Position numbers and translations under genes: made by a program
The notes under the pieces: model-generated
Database searches by the model: none
What the model was told of the DNA's origin: nothing
Seen by the model: only the letters and a program-made list of their open reading frames with translations
Shown: positions 9,631 to 16,980 of the stretch, one piece after another
Numbering within the stretch: position 1 is the first letter of the stretch
Layout of the letters: each line of letters starts with the position of its first letter
Assembly (NCBI RefSeq): GCF_026409565.1
Contig: NZ_CP112881.1
Location: 744,001-808,000, forward strand
Direction of reading: 5' to 3'
Length of the DNA: 64,000 nt
From: Sneathiella aquimaris
GTDB taxonomy: Bacteria > Pseudomonadota > Alphaproteobacteria > Sneathiellales > Sneathiellaceae

Positions 9631-10134
9631 TTAGGAAAATGCTGAATGATAACTTACAGTTCCAGTGGGTACACAACGCCCAAAGGGACGCACCATGAAG
9701 TAGTCAGCGGGCACATCGGGAAGTGTCAGTTTGATCGACGTTGTGAACCCAAAACGACTGTAGAAGCCAGGTTCTCCCAACAGAACACATCCATTGGCCT
9801 TTGAGTCTTCGATGCGGCGCAGTCCATTTTTTATAAGACCAGAACCAATGCCTATATTCTGATAATCCGGGTCAACGGAGACTGGGCCAAGACCGACCCA
9901 ATCCAGCGAATCACCATTTATTGTTACTGGCGAAAATGCAATATGGCCAACGACCGTTCCGGATACTTCCGCAACGAGCGACAAGGTCAAGGCAGACTGA
10001 TCTCTTAGTCTTTGAACGATAAGATGCTCTTTTTGATCACTATGAGGGTGTTTTTCAAAGGCCCTTTTGATGATATCGGTAATCGTGGCGGCATCTTTAT
10101 GGGTTTCCTCACGGAAAATAACTTCTTCTCTCAT
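9631..10134 (-). CDS. GNAT family N-acetyltransferase
   Basis: 167 aa. The acetyl-CoA binding motif A is visible as VDPDYQNIGIGSGLI near residue 90 (Q-x-x-G-x-G type), preceded by the beta-strand segment GHIAFSP and followed by GEPGFYSRFGF. The latter pattern is shared with YhbS-like predicted acetyltransferases. Members transfer an acetyl group to small molecules or proteins; the substrate here is unknown. The gene is convergent with the iron-binding protein and 51 bp downstream of the hydrolase, so it could be the last gene of a minus-strand isomerase-hydrolase-acetyltransferase transcript. No signal peptide. Confidence 0.82.
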   Translation of the reverse strand: MREEVIFREETHKDAATITDIIKRAFEKHPHSDQKEHLIVQRLRDQSALTLSLVAEVSGTVVGHIAFSPVTINGDSLDWVGLGPVSVDPDYQNIGIGSGLIKNGLRRIEDSKANGCVLLGEPGFYSRFGFTTSIKLTLPDVPADYFMVRPFGRCVPTGTVSYHSAFS

Positions 10135-10185
10135 AAACTAAATCCGGTCCAACGGAATGAATTGCCAAATTCTGAGCGCGTGTCC

Positions 10186-11124
10186 TTAGCGTTTAAAAGC
10201 CCGCTGTAAATACGTTACCCCTTCATCAATGGCGACTTGAGCCGTATCGATGGCACCACCAAGATTAATGAAACCATGGATCATGCCGGGATAATCAGTA
10301 TAGGCCGCTTTACTGCCTTCTGCGCTCATTCTGTCGGCATAGGCCTTTCCTTCATCCTTCAAAGGGTCAAACCCGGCTGTCTGAATAAGCGCGGGCGGAA
10401 GGTTTGCAAGTGAGTCGGCTATTAAAGGGGAGGCACGCCAGTCGCTCCGATCGTCAGCCCTCCGTAAATAATGATTTTGAAACCAGGTCATAAGAGCATT
10501 TGTCAGAAAATATCCGTCAGCAAAATCCCGATGAGAAGCAGTTTGCATTTCCATGTTTGTCGCAGGGTAGATAAGCCATTGTGCGGTCGGGCTCTGTATT
10601 GAATTATCCCGCGCAAGCAGACTGATTACGGCACTTATGTTGCCGCCAGCACTGTCGCCGCCAACGGCAATGCGGGATGGGTCGCCACCATGGTCTTTGA
10701 TCGAGGCAATTGTCCATTGGTAGGCAGCATAGGCGTCTTCTATGGCCGCAGGAAATTTCGCTTCTGGCCCCATCCGATAGTCAACGGACAGAACGATAAA
10801 GGGACCCTGATTACTTATTATTCGGCAAAGCGCATCATGTGTATCGGGGCTTCCAACCACCCATCCGCCACCATGGTAGTAAACCAGAACCGGCAGTTTC
10901 TCAGAGGCGTCTACAGGGGTATACAGGCGGATCGGTATCGCGCCGTTCGGGCCGTCAATTGCAAGGTCGGTGATGCCTCCTGTGGGTACGTCTTTTTTCG
11001 TCAGCTTGACCGCCCTTTTTTCATAGGCGGCTTTGGCTTCGGTTGCTGTCATCTCTTCAAACGGGGGTGCGCCTATCTGCTCGGCGATATCCAGAACCCA
11101 TTTTGCCTGCGGGTCCAAATTCAT
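10186..11124 (-). CDS. Alpha/beta hydrolase of the hormone-sensitive lipase (HSL) group
   Basis: 312 aa esterase-type hydrolase. The oxyanion-hole motif HGGGW (residues 84-88) and the nucleophile elbow GDSAG (S158) define the HSL/family IV group. The acid and His follow as GFDPLKDEG near residue 250 and MIHGF near residue 282. Family members hydrolyse short acyl esters. The ATG at 11124 overlaps the stop of the upstream isomerase-like gene (ATGA), indicating translational coupling. The natural ester substrate is not evident. Cytoplasmic by absence of a signal peptide. Confidence 0.9.
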   Translation of the reverse strand: MNLDPQAKWVLDIAEQIGAPPFEEMTATEAKAAYEKRAVKLTKKDVPTGGITDLAIDGPNGAIPIRLYTPVDASEKLPVLVYYHGGGWVVGSPDTHDALCRIISNQGPFIVLSVDYRMGPEAKFPAAIEDAYAAYQWTIASIKDHGGDPSRIAVGGDSAGGNISAVISLLARDNSIQSPTAQWLIYPATNMEMQTASHRDFADGYFLTNALMTWFQNHYLRRADDRSDWRASPLIADSLANLPPALIQTAGFDPLKDEGKAYADRMSAEGSKAAYTDYPGMIHGFINLGGAIDTAQVAIDEGVTYLQRAFKR

Positions 11125-11729
11125 GGCTTGGTGACTTTCTCTAATTTTTTTTCAACAAAGACCAGCCTGTCCTGCCCCCAAAATATTTCATCATCAATGA
11201 CGTAACTTGGAGCGCCGAACACCCCTTTCTTTATCGCGTCCAGCGACAGTTGTTCATACTGAGACTGAATCTCTGCAGACTGTCCAGCCGAGAAAAGGGT
11301 CTGTCCATCAAGGCCTTGATCATTGGCCACCTGAATGACGGTTGCATCGTCTGTGATATCCTTCTCTTCCACCCAGACGGCCTTTAAATATGCGCTGGCA
11401 AGATCAAGGACATTCCCGCCCTCTGCTTTCAAGGCCATACAAACAAGAGCGGCCTTTGTATGTGGAACCGGAAAAAATTTAGGGTCAAGATTAAGAGGCA
11501 TATTCAGTTCCTCTCGCCACCGTTTGAGTTCCTGATATCGATAGGCCCGCCGTTCCGGTGACCGCTTTGGCAGAGGAAGCCCGCCTGTGGCACTGAAAAT
11601 TGTGGTAAACTCAGCCGGACAAAAATTGACTGTTGCGCCATGTTTTTTCGCGAGAGCACAAAAACGATCATGCCCGAAATAGGTCCAGGGGGAGGAAAGG
11701 CTCGCGTAATAATCAATAGTGATGGTCAT
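11121..11729 (-). CDS. 2-hydroxychromene-2-carboxylate isomerase-like (DsbA/GST-kappa fold)
   Basis: 202 aa from the ATG at 11729. The open frame reaches 11780, but MTITIDYYASLSSPWTYFG is the family N-terminus. The SSPWTYFG segment carries the active-site Ser of the glutathione-dependent HCCA isomerase/GST-kappa group, which lacks the CxxC of true DsbA. The classical enzyme isomerises hydroxychromene carboxylate in naphthalene breakdown. In genomes without that pathway such proteins are often of unknown substrate, so the name marks a family rather than a reaction. Four-base overlap with the downstream hydrolase suggests the pair acts on one compound. Confidence 0.82.
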   Translation of the reverse strand: MTITIDYYASLSSPWTYFGHDRFCALAKKHGATVNFCPAEFTTIFSATGGLPLPKRSPERRAYRYQELKRWREELNMPLNLDPKFFPVPHTKAALVCMALKAEGGNVLDLASAYLKAVWVEEKDITDDATVIQVANDQGLDGQTLFSAGQSAEIQSQYEQLSLDAIKKGVFGAPSYVIDDEIFWGQDRLVFVEKKLEKVTKP

Positions 11730-11827
11730 CAAATACCCTGCCGTTCTTGTTATTTGTTTGTGCGCCGATTTTGATATCAAAGCTATTCTGGCCTGCAGCT
11801 TGTCGTTTGTCTAGGCTCAGTTGCGTT

Positions 11828-12463
11828 TCATTTTTTGGACGGCTTTTCAGATGCGTGGCCCGCTAGCAACATGGCTTGGGTCCGGTTTTTTACACCGAGC
11901 GCTTTAAAAATTGCCGTAACATGGACTTTTACGGTTCCCTCTGACAAGCCAAGAATTTGGGCGATTTCACGATTTCTTTTGCCATCGGCAATCAGGTTGA
12001 GTACATCCGCTTGACGGTTTGTCAGCCCTTGCGTTTTCAAAAAACTGTTCGCGTTTTCTTTCAATGACAGTGGCTTTACATTCTGCGTTATTCGGGCTGG
12101 GCCGTGTAAAATAGGTTTCAAAATATCAACATAGGTTTGTTTGGACGCCGTGGTTGCGATAATTTTGTTAAAGGATGCAAGCCGTGCGTCTGTTGTTCCT
12201 TGATAGGAAGGGTCGCTGGTGAGGGCCAGAACCGTCGTTTCCGGATAGTCGGACCGAAAAGAATTGAGCGACTGGAACCCCTCTCCCTGAAGAATTTCAA
12301 CACTGACGATAATCAAGTCATATGAAAATGCCATCAGCAATTCCATCAGCTCTTTATAGCGGCTGCTTTCATCAATTGTTAGCGGTTGCGGACTGACTTC
12401 TTTCAGAACAGAAATAAGTCCGAAACGAAATAGGTCTTGTTTGTCAGCGACAAGCACACGCAA
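11828..12463 (-). CDS. LuxR-type (NarL) transcription regulator with degenerate receiver domain
   Basis: 211 aa: an N-terminal receiver-like domain (about 1-120) and a C-terminal LuxR/GerE DNA-binding domain (about 142-205; LTNRQADVLNLIADGKRNRE and EGTVKVHVTAIFKALGVKNR). The receiver lacks the phosphoacceptor. Where NarL-type proteins have a leucine-rich strand ending in Asp, this has DLIIVSVEI, with Ser at the Asp position. The acidic pair near the N-terminus is reduced to ADK, and the usual lysine in strand 5 is not conserved. It probably works without conventional phosphorylation. No histidine kinase is adjacent. Targets are unknown. Confidence 0.85.
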   Translation of the reverse strand: MRVLVADKQDLFRFGLISVLKEVSPQPLTIDESSRYKELMELLMAFSYDLIIVSVEILQGEGFQSLNSFRSDYPETTVLALTSDPSYQGTTDARLASFNKIIATTASKQTYVDILKPILHGPARITQNVKPLSLKENANSFLKTQGLTNRQADVLNLIADGKRNREIAQILGLSEGTVKVHVTAIFKALGVKNRTQAMLLAGHASEKPSKK

Positions 12464-12602
12464 TTTGTCTGTTCCTTCTCTTCATTGATTGTGGTTGGAC
12501 GTCAATTATGGACAATTTTCGGGAATTGATCATTGTTACTGACAGTGCCTTTAACGCCAGTTTTTACGTTATTGTAGTTCCAATAAATGTCTTGATGTTA
12601 GC

Positions 12603-12634
12603 AGCCTACCCTGTTGGGGCATTTCGGCTTTTTT
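12603..12634 (+). terminator. Possible terminator-like hairpin on the plus strand
   Basis: AGCC, a CCC/GGG inner stem and GGCT followed by TTTTTT. The stem is bulged. No plus-strand protein gene precedes it, so it may end a short untranslated RNA or be chance. Confidence 0.3.
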
Positions 12635-12646
12635 ATGGCAGGTCAT

Positions 12647-13777
12647 TTAAGGGCCCCCTCCAATAGTGATATTGGGATGAGGGAGGAGTTTTTCCAGCAG
12701 ATTCTCCATCGAAATCGTTTCGTCAAAATTGTAAGCACGGGCGATCTTCTGGATCATTGCTCCTTGTTTACTGCGGACATTGCTATGTGGGTGCTGGGAC
12801 TTCATTTTCGCACTTTCCTGTAATGCGGTCTTGTAAGCCAGATAAAGATAGGGGGGAAGCTCTGCTTTTTCGTAGAGACGTTTCAGGCCCAGAGGTCCTC
12901 TGTCAGAAACGAGGGCCGTTACCCGACGAATAGATATACCAGAGACGAGCGACAGGCCAATTGTGAAGAAGGTCAGGTCATTTTCCAGCAGGCTCCGCAG
13001 GATGAGGGTAGGCGATAAGCGTCCGTCCGCGAAGAGCTGCCTTCCGGCCTTTTGTTTGTCGATTAAGCTGTTCCGGCGTTTTATCTGGTCATATAGCGTT
13101 TTTTCCTGAGCATTTGTCATGATCCGTGTCGCGACTTCTTCAGGGATCGGATAGGTCTGAAACAGTTTTTCTTTTAGTTCTTCGGAAATAATGTGACTGA
13201 GTTGGTTGATTGTTTCCGTTGGCAGGTGGGGGCGTTTCACAATGAGTTCATGGATTTCATCGTCGTGGGTGAATCGAATAATGATATTGTTAAAACCATG
13301 GCGCCCGATTGTCGCCGTTTCATTATCCAGACATGTAACAATGGCATCGTAACAGCCAAATTCGGCTATTGCATCGGTCACTGTTTCACTTAACTCGGAG
13401 CGCGAGGCAATCGCCACTTGACGTATATCCTCTGCATATTTGAGGATTTGGATAAGAATGCGATCCTCTAGAACGGTAGAGTTTTTCAAAATTGGCAGGG
13501 AAACGCTATTTATATCCATTGCGAGTTGCATGGCGATTTCTTTGGGTAAATCAGGATAGCTTTGAACTTGTTCTGCAATAGCTTGCCGAACATCTTCTTC
13601 GATGTCATTGACGAGAAAAGCCAGCAGTTGTTCGGCCAGTTTGTAGTCATCTGCATCCATTGTCCCGGACGCGAAGTCATGCGCCACTGTTCTGGCCGTT
13701 GTCACGCGGGACGAAACGGTCATTGTGCTGAACAGATTTTCAATCCGCTCTCCAATATTGGGATCACGGTAATGCAT
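12647..13777 (-). CDS. DUF2336 domain protein
   Basis: 376 aa, largely helical and soluble. It matches the alphaproteobacterial DUF2336 family: repeated HEAT-like helices such as YDAIVTCLDNETATIG and HDDEIHELIVKRPHLP, alternating charge and leucine-rich segments. No catalytic motif is visible. The function of the family is not established; helical-repeat proteins commonly act as binding scaffolds. It lies between the degenerate LuxR-type regulator and dgt, all on the same strand but 118 bp or more apart, so no operon is claimed. The ATG at 13777 is preceded by AAAGGGGTGGTCC-type purines acting as ribosome binding site. Confidence 0.8.
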   Translation of the reverse strand: MHYRDPNIGERIENLFSTMTVSSRVTTARTVAHDFASGTMDADDYKLAEQLLAFLVNDIEEDVRQAIAEQVQSYPDLPKEIAMQLAMDINSVSLPILKNSTVLEDRILIQILKYAEDIRQVAIASRSELSETVTDAIAEFGCYDAIVTCLDNETATIGRHGFNNIIIRFTHDDEIHELIVKRPHLPTETINQLSHIISEELKEKLFQTYPIPEEVATRIMTNAQEKTLYDQIKRRNSLIDKQKAGRQLFADGRLSPTLILRSLLENDLTFFTIGLSLVSGISIRRVTALVSDRGPLGLKRLYEKAELPPYLYLAYKTALQESAKMKSQHPHSNVRSKQGAMIQKIARAYNFDETISMENLLEKLLPHPNITIGGGP

Positions 13778-13895
13778 TAAAGGACCACCCCTTCTGAAAG
13801 GAGAAAAGAAATTAAGCGTTACCTAAATTAACAAAAATGTATTAATGAATTCATAAGGGCCCGCGTTCAGGTAGTTCAAAAAAAATTAATTACTA

Positions 13896-15224
13896 CTAAA
13901 TGTAGCCTTTTAGGTCTTTGAACTGCCGAACGGCAAAAGAGTCTGTCATACCAGAGACAAAATCTGTCATCTCCAGAAGCCATTCATAACGTGGTTTCTT
14001 TTCCTTATCGGGAAAGAGGTTCAAAATCACATGGGAACGTGGTGAAAGCTTTGTTCCATTTGCGTCGAAGGCTTCCCATTCCAGATTGGCTGTAAACAGA
14101 GCGTCTAGAATAGAGGTGAGAATTTCAGACCCTCTCAATTCTGCCTGTATCCGTTCCTTATGATTAAAAATATGTCTTTTACATAGATTTTCAATCTCTG
14201 AAAAAATGGATGCATTTGATGAATGGTGGAGTAAATCCCCTTTGTAGTTTCCCTCCAGAATGACCTTTTCATTATCAGCAAAAATCTGCGAAACTTCGCC
14301 GATCAGATGGCCGATGCATTTTGCCCTCAGATAGGAAATTTTCTCAGACTTCTCAGTGAGCTCAGTATATCGATGCGGAGCATTCCCTAAAATACGGAGC
14401 ATAATGTCTTCTGTTTCGGCAAATTCGAGGCGGCCCAGTTTAAAACCATCCTCAATATCGACAACCGAATAGCAGATATCGTCAGCGGCTTCGACCAGAT
14501 AGGTCAGTGGATGCCGGCACCAGTAACTTTCATGGCCCCTTTGAATAAGGCCAAGATCAGATGCAATCTCTTTAAAGCTGTCCAGTTCGGATTGCATAAT
14601 TCCAAATTTTTTCCCCGCGTAATCATCTTCGATCAGGTTGCTGACACTTGAAATCCGGGGATATTTCATAAACGTGCCTAAGGTGGCATAGGTCAGGCGA
14701 AGCCCTCCATTATTCCGCCAGTTTTGCAGCTTGGTCAGGATGCGAAACCCTTGGGCATTGCCTTCAAATTCAAGGAAATCCCGTTGCTCGGCGTCTGTCA
14801 GTTCGTCCAGATGCCCCTGTTTCAAGGGACCGGTTTCAAACCAGTGGCGCATAGTATCCTCACCAAAGTGACCAAAAGGCGGGTTTCCAATGTCATGGGC
14901 AAGGCAGGCTGCAGAGACAATATGGCCAAATTCTGCAGGAGTGTAGTTTGTCCCCTTAAGATATCGGTCAATGATAACCTGTCCGGCGTTGGCTCCCAAA
15001 GATCGGCCGACCGATGCGACTTCCATCGAATGGGTAAGGCGGGTCCGGACATAATCGCTTTCAATGAGGGAATGAACCTGCGTTTTGTCCTGAAGCCTGC
15101 GGAACGCTGAGGAAAAAACGATTCGGTCCTGATCTTTATGAAAGGGACTGCGAGACGCCGAAATGGGATCTATAGTGTCCTGACTGAACCGTTTGGTTGA
15201 AAGGAGCTTGTTCCAATCCATCAT
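13896..15224 (-). CDS. dgt: Deoxyguanosine triphosphate triphosphohydrolase (dGTPase, HD family)
   Basis: 442 aa. It hydrolyses dGTP or other dNTPs to the nucleoside and triphosphate, controlling dNTP pools. The HD metal site is visible: RLTHSMEVA near residue 64, AHDIGNPPFGHFGE near residue 114, and the later AADDICYSVVDIEDG segment with the second Asp. An N-terminal SRSPFHKDQDRIVFSSAFRR stretch is typical of the dGTPase family. Two consecutive ATGs occur at the start; the first is used here. The upstream 100 bp separate it from a small unknown gene on the same strand. Confidence 0.93.
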   Translation of the reverse strand: MMDWNKLLSTKRFSQDTIDPISASRSPFHKDQDRIVFSSAFRRLQDKTQVHSLIESDYVRTRLTHSMEVASVGRSLGANAGQVIIDRYLKGTNYTPAEFGHIVSAACLAHDIGNPPFGHFGEDTMRHWFETGPLKQGHLDELTDAEQRDFLEFEGNAQGFRILTKLQNWRNNGGLRLTYATLGTFMKYPRISSVSNLIEDDYAGKKFGIMQSELDSFKEIASDLGLIQRGHESYWCRHPLTYLVEAADDICYSVVDIEDGFKLGRLEFAETEDIMLRILGNAPHRYTELTEKSEKISYLRAKCIGHLIGEVSQIFADNEKVILEGNYKGDLLHHSSNASIFSEIENLCKRHIFNHKERIQAELRGSEILTSILDALFTANLEWEAFDANGTKLSPRSHVILNLFPDKEKKPRYEWLLEMTDFVSGMTDSFAVRQFKDLKGYI

Positions 15225-15325
15225 CGTATATTTCTTTCTCGATTTCGTTGCCGGCCATCTAGTAAGGCACAGGTTATATGTAGGTTAGGTTCCATATTCT
15301 TAACAGGGGCTTATCTCGAATACGT

Positions 15326-15676
15326 TTATGAACCCCAGCCTGGGTAAGTCACAATCAAATCTGCAAAAAGCTCACGGTTTCCGCGATCCATTGAGTGAAT
15401 CATTTTACCAAGACTACCGATCCCTTCGTTGAAAATGTCATCTGCATACCGCCCATCCCAAAGTGCAACCAGCAAAATTAACATGCGACGTTGGGCGTGA
15501 GAGAGTTTCAAACCACCATCCGAAGCCTTGTCAGCGCGTATGCTTTCTAAATCCGGTGTCAGATCAAAATGATCTTTTGCCGTGTCTATCTTGCCGGTTT
15601 TTGATAAAAAATACCGGTTTAGTTGATTATAATTAATTGCTTCTTTAACAATTATGGTGAATTCTTCTTCAGACAT
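15326..15676 (-). CDS. Small soluble protein of unknown function
   Basis: 116 aa from the ATG at 15676, chosen because GGGAG lies 7 nt upstream; a longer open frame to 15769 runs into the divergent gene. I do not recognise it. The protein is acidic to neutral and mainly helical, with the segments LSHAQRRMLILLVALWDGRY and GIGSLGKMIHSMDRGNREL. No signal peptide or membrane helix. It diverges from a single-domain response regulator with only 67 bp between the two start codons, so the pair may be co-regulated. A partner or output role for that receiver is possible but unsupported beyond position. Confidence 0.6.
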   Translation of the reverse strand: MSEEEFTIIVKEAINYNQLNRYFLSKTGKIDTAKDHFDLTPDLESIRADKASDGGLKLSHAQRRMLILLVALWDGRYADDIFNEGIGSLGKMIHSMDRGNRELFADLIVTYPGWGS

Positions 15677-15720
15677 TGAAGACTCCCATCCGCGTAACGT
15701 AATGTATCGTGGGAGAAGGT

Positions 15721-15747
15721 ATGGAAAGACAGTCAGTAAAGCAATGA
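15721..15747 (+). CDS. Possible 8-codon leader ORF coupled to the receiver gene
   Basis: ATG GAA AGA CAG TCA GTA AAG CAA TGA. It has a much better ribosome binding site (GGAGAAGG immediately upstream) than the receiver gene itself, and its stop overlaps the receiver ATG as ATGA. This looks like translational coupling, but expression of the peptide is not shown. Confidence 0.35.
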   Translation: MERQSVKQ

Positions 15748-16109
15748 GTGAAAAACGTGCGTTAATCATTGATGATGAGAAGATGTTTGCCGATTTTGTC
15801 CGTCAGGTTGCTGAAGGCTTGGGCTATGAAGTCAGTGTGACAGATCAGGCGGATGTGTTTAAAGAATCGTATCTTAGCTTCAAGCCGACCGTAATTATTC
15901 TGGATATGGTTATGCCGGGTGTCGAGGGGATTGAACTGGTAAACTGGCTCGCGGAGCAGGGCTGTGACGCCAAGATCATGGTCGTTACGGGATATAATCC
16001 TCACTATGTTGACTTCGCTAAAACCATTGGAAGCGCTAAAGGGCTGGTCTCCGTTCAAAGTTATACCAAACCTATCAGTCTTGCTGATCTGCGAGCCGCT
16101 CTTTCTTAA
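15744..16109 (+). CDS. Single-domain response regulator (CheY-like)
   Basis: 121 aa, only a receiver domain. The acid pocket is DDE (residues 10-12), the phosphoacceptor is D54 in IILDMVMPG, the switch Thr is in MVVTGYN, and the conserved Lys-Pro is in SYTKPIS, so it should be phosphorylatable. Such stand-alone receivers work as phosphorelay intermediates or bind a partner protein. No kinase is encoded nearby. The ATG at 15744 has a weak ribosome binding site of its own and overlaps the stop of an 8-codon ORF; alternative upstream starts would overlap the divergent gene. Confidence 0.88.
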   Translation: MSEKRALIIDDEKMFADFVRQVAEGLGYEVSVTDQADVFKESYLSFKPTVIILDMVMPGVEGIELVNWLAEQGCDAKIMVVTGYNPHYVDFAKTIGSAKGLVSVQSYTKPISLADLRAALS

Positions 16110-16194
16110 GCCATTGCAGCATTTTTGCTCTCTTGATAATTCCTCCTTTATATGGAAAGATATAGTCAATATTACCTCTCGATGAGGGTGTAAT

Positions 16195-16328
16195 GTTCTC
16201 AGGGCAGGGTGAAAGTCCCTACCGGCGGTAATGGTCTTCGGATCAAAGCCCGCGAGCGCCTGTTATGCAGGGTCAGCAGATCTGGTGTGAATCCAGAGCC
16301 GACGGTTATAGTCCGGATGGAAGAGAAC
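16195..16328 (+). ncRNA. FMN riboswitch (RFN element)
   Basis: All core blocks of the FMN aptamer are present in order: AGGGCAGGGTGAAAGTCCC, TACCGGCGGTAATGG, AGCCCGCGAGCG, a GATCTGGTGTGAATCCAGAG hairpin, GCCGACGGTTATAGTC and CCGGATGGAAGAGAA. Helix P1 forms between GTTCTC (16195-16200) and GAGAAC (16323-16328). It precedes ribH by 91 nt, so it senses flavin mononucleotide and lowers lumazine synthase expression when FMN is plentiful. Confidence 0.96.
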
Positions 16329-16378
16329 AGACTAATGAAGGCTAGCAGGCTTGTATCTGCGGCAGCGTTCATGGTTTC

Positions 16379-16415
16379 TTGCCTTGAGTTTTTGATAGTC
16401 ACTAACACAAGGCAA
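16379..16415 (+). promoter_or_regulatory. Expression platform hairpin sequestering the ribH ribosome binding site
   Basis: TTGCCTTG (16379-16386) is perfectly complementary to CAAGGCAA (16408-16415), with a 21-nt loop. The downstream arm contains the AAGG that serves as Shine-Dalgarno sequence for the ATG at 16420. There is no T-run, so control at translation initiation is more likely than attenuation. Confidence 0.6.
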
Positions 16416-16419
16416 AAAA

Positions 16420-16935
16420 ATGATCCAAGATAATAAAAAATCGTCTGGTGTCCTGTCTCAGGTCAAAAGCTCATCCCGAAAAATAGCGATAATTCAGGCA
16501 AACTGGCATATCGATATTGTTTCAAAAGCGAGCCAGTCTTTCACTGATGATATGGTGAAAGGCGGAATAGACGCGCAGGACATCACAGTATTTGATGTGC
16601 CGGGAAGTTTGGAAATCCCTCTGATGGCACAAAAAATTATAGCAACCGGACAATATGACCTGGTTATGGCCACTGGCTTGATCGTGGATGGTGGCATTTA
16701 CCGTCATGATTTTGTTGCGGCGACTGTTCTGGAAGGCATGATGCGGGTCCAGCTTGATAGCGGCGTTCCTGTTCTTTCTGTCGTTTTGACACCGCATAAT
16801 TTTCAGGAAGTTCCGGCGCATATGGACTTTTACCGAGACCACTTTGTCCTTAAAGGCCAAGAAGCCGCTAACGCAGCCCTTCAGACGTTGAAGAATATGG
16901 CCATATTCGATGACACCGCCCGGTTGGCCTCCTAA
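16420..16935 (+). CDS. ribH: 6,7-dimethyl-8-ribityllumazine synthase, type II (RibH2-like)
   Basis: 171 aa. It condenses 5-amino-6-ribitylaminouracil with dihydroxybutanone phosphate to form lumazine, the riboflavin precursor. Motifs include IIQANWHIDIV at the N-terminus, DVPGSLEIPLMAQ near residue 60 and GLIVDGGIYRHDFVA near residue 88, with the catalytic His in YRHDF. The sequence resembles the RibH2 group described in Brucella and rhizobia, which is also riboswitch-controlled and unlinked from other rib genes, as here. A second, housekeeping ribH may lie elsewhere. The ATG at 16420 is 4 nt after the sequestered AAGGCAA element. Confidence 0.92.
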   Translation: MIQDNKKSSGVLSQVKSSSRKIAIIQANWHIDIVSKASQSFTDDMVKGGIDAQDITVFDVPGSLEIPLMAQKIIATGQYDLVMATGLIVDGGIYRHDFVAATVLEGMMRVQLDSGVPVLSVVLTPHNFQEVPAHMDFYRDHFVLKGQEAANAALQTLKNMAIFDDTARLAS

Positions 16936-16970
16936 CCGTTCCTGAGCAATGCCCGGCGGGCGCGAACGGT
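16935..16970. terminator. GC-rich hairpin between ribH and the acyl-CoA ligase
   Basis: ACCGTTC pairs with GAACGGT, and an inner GCCC/GGGC stem sits in the loop. No T-run follows on either strand, so termination is only a guess from its position between convergent genes. Confidence 0.4.
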
Positions 16971-16980
16971 GCTCAATGTA

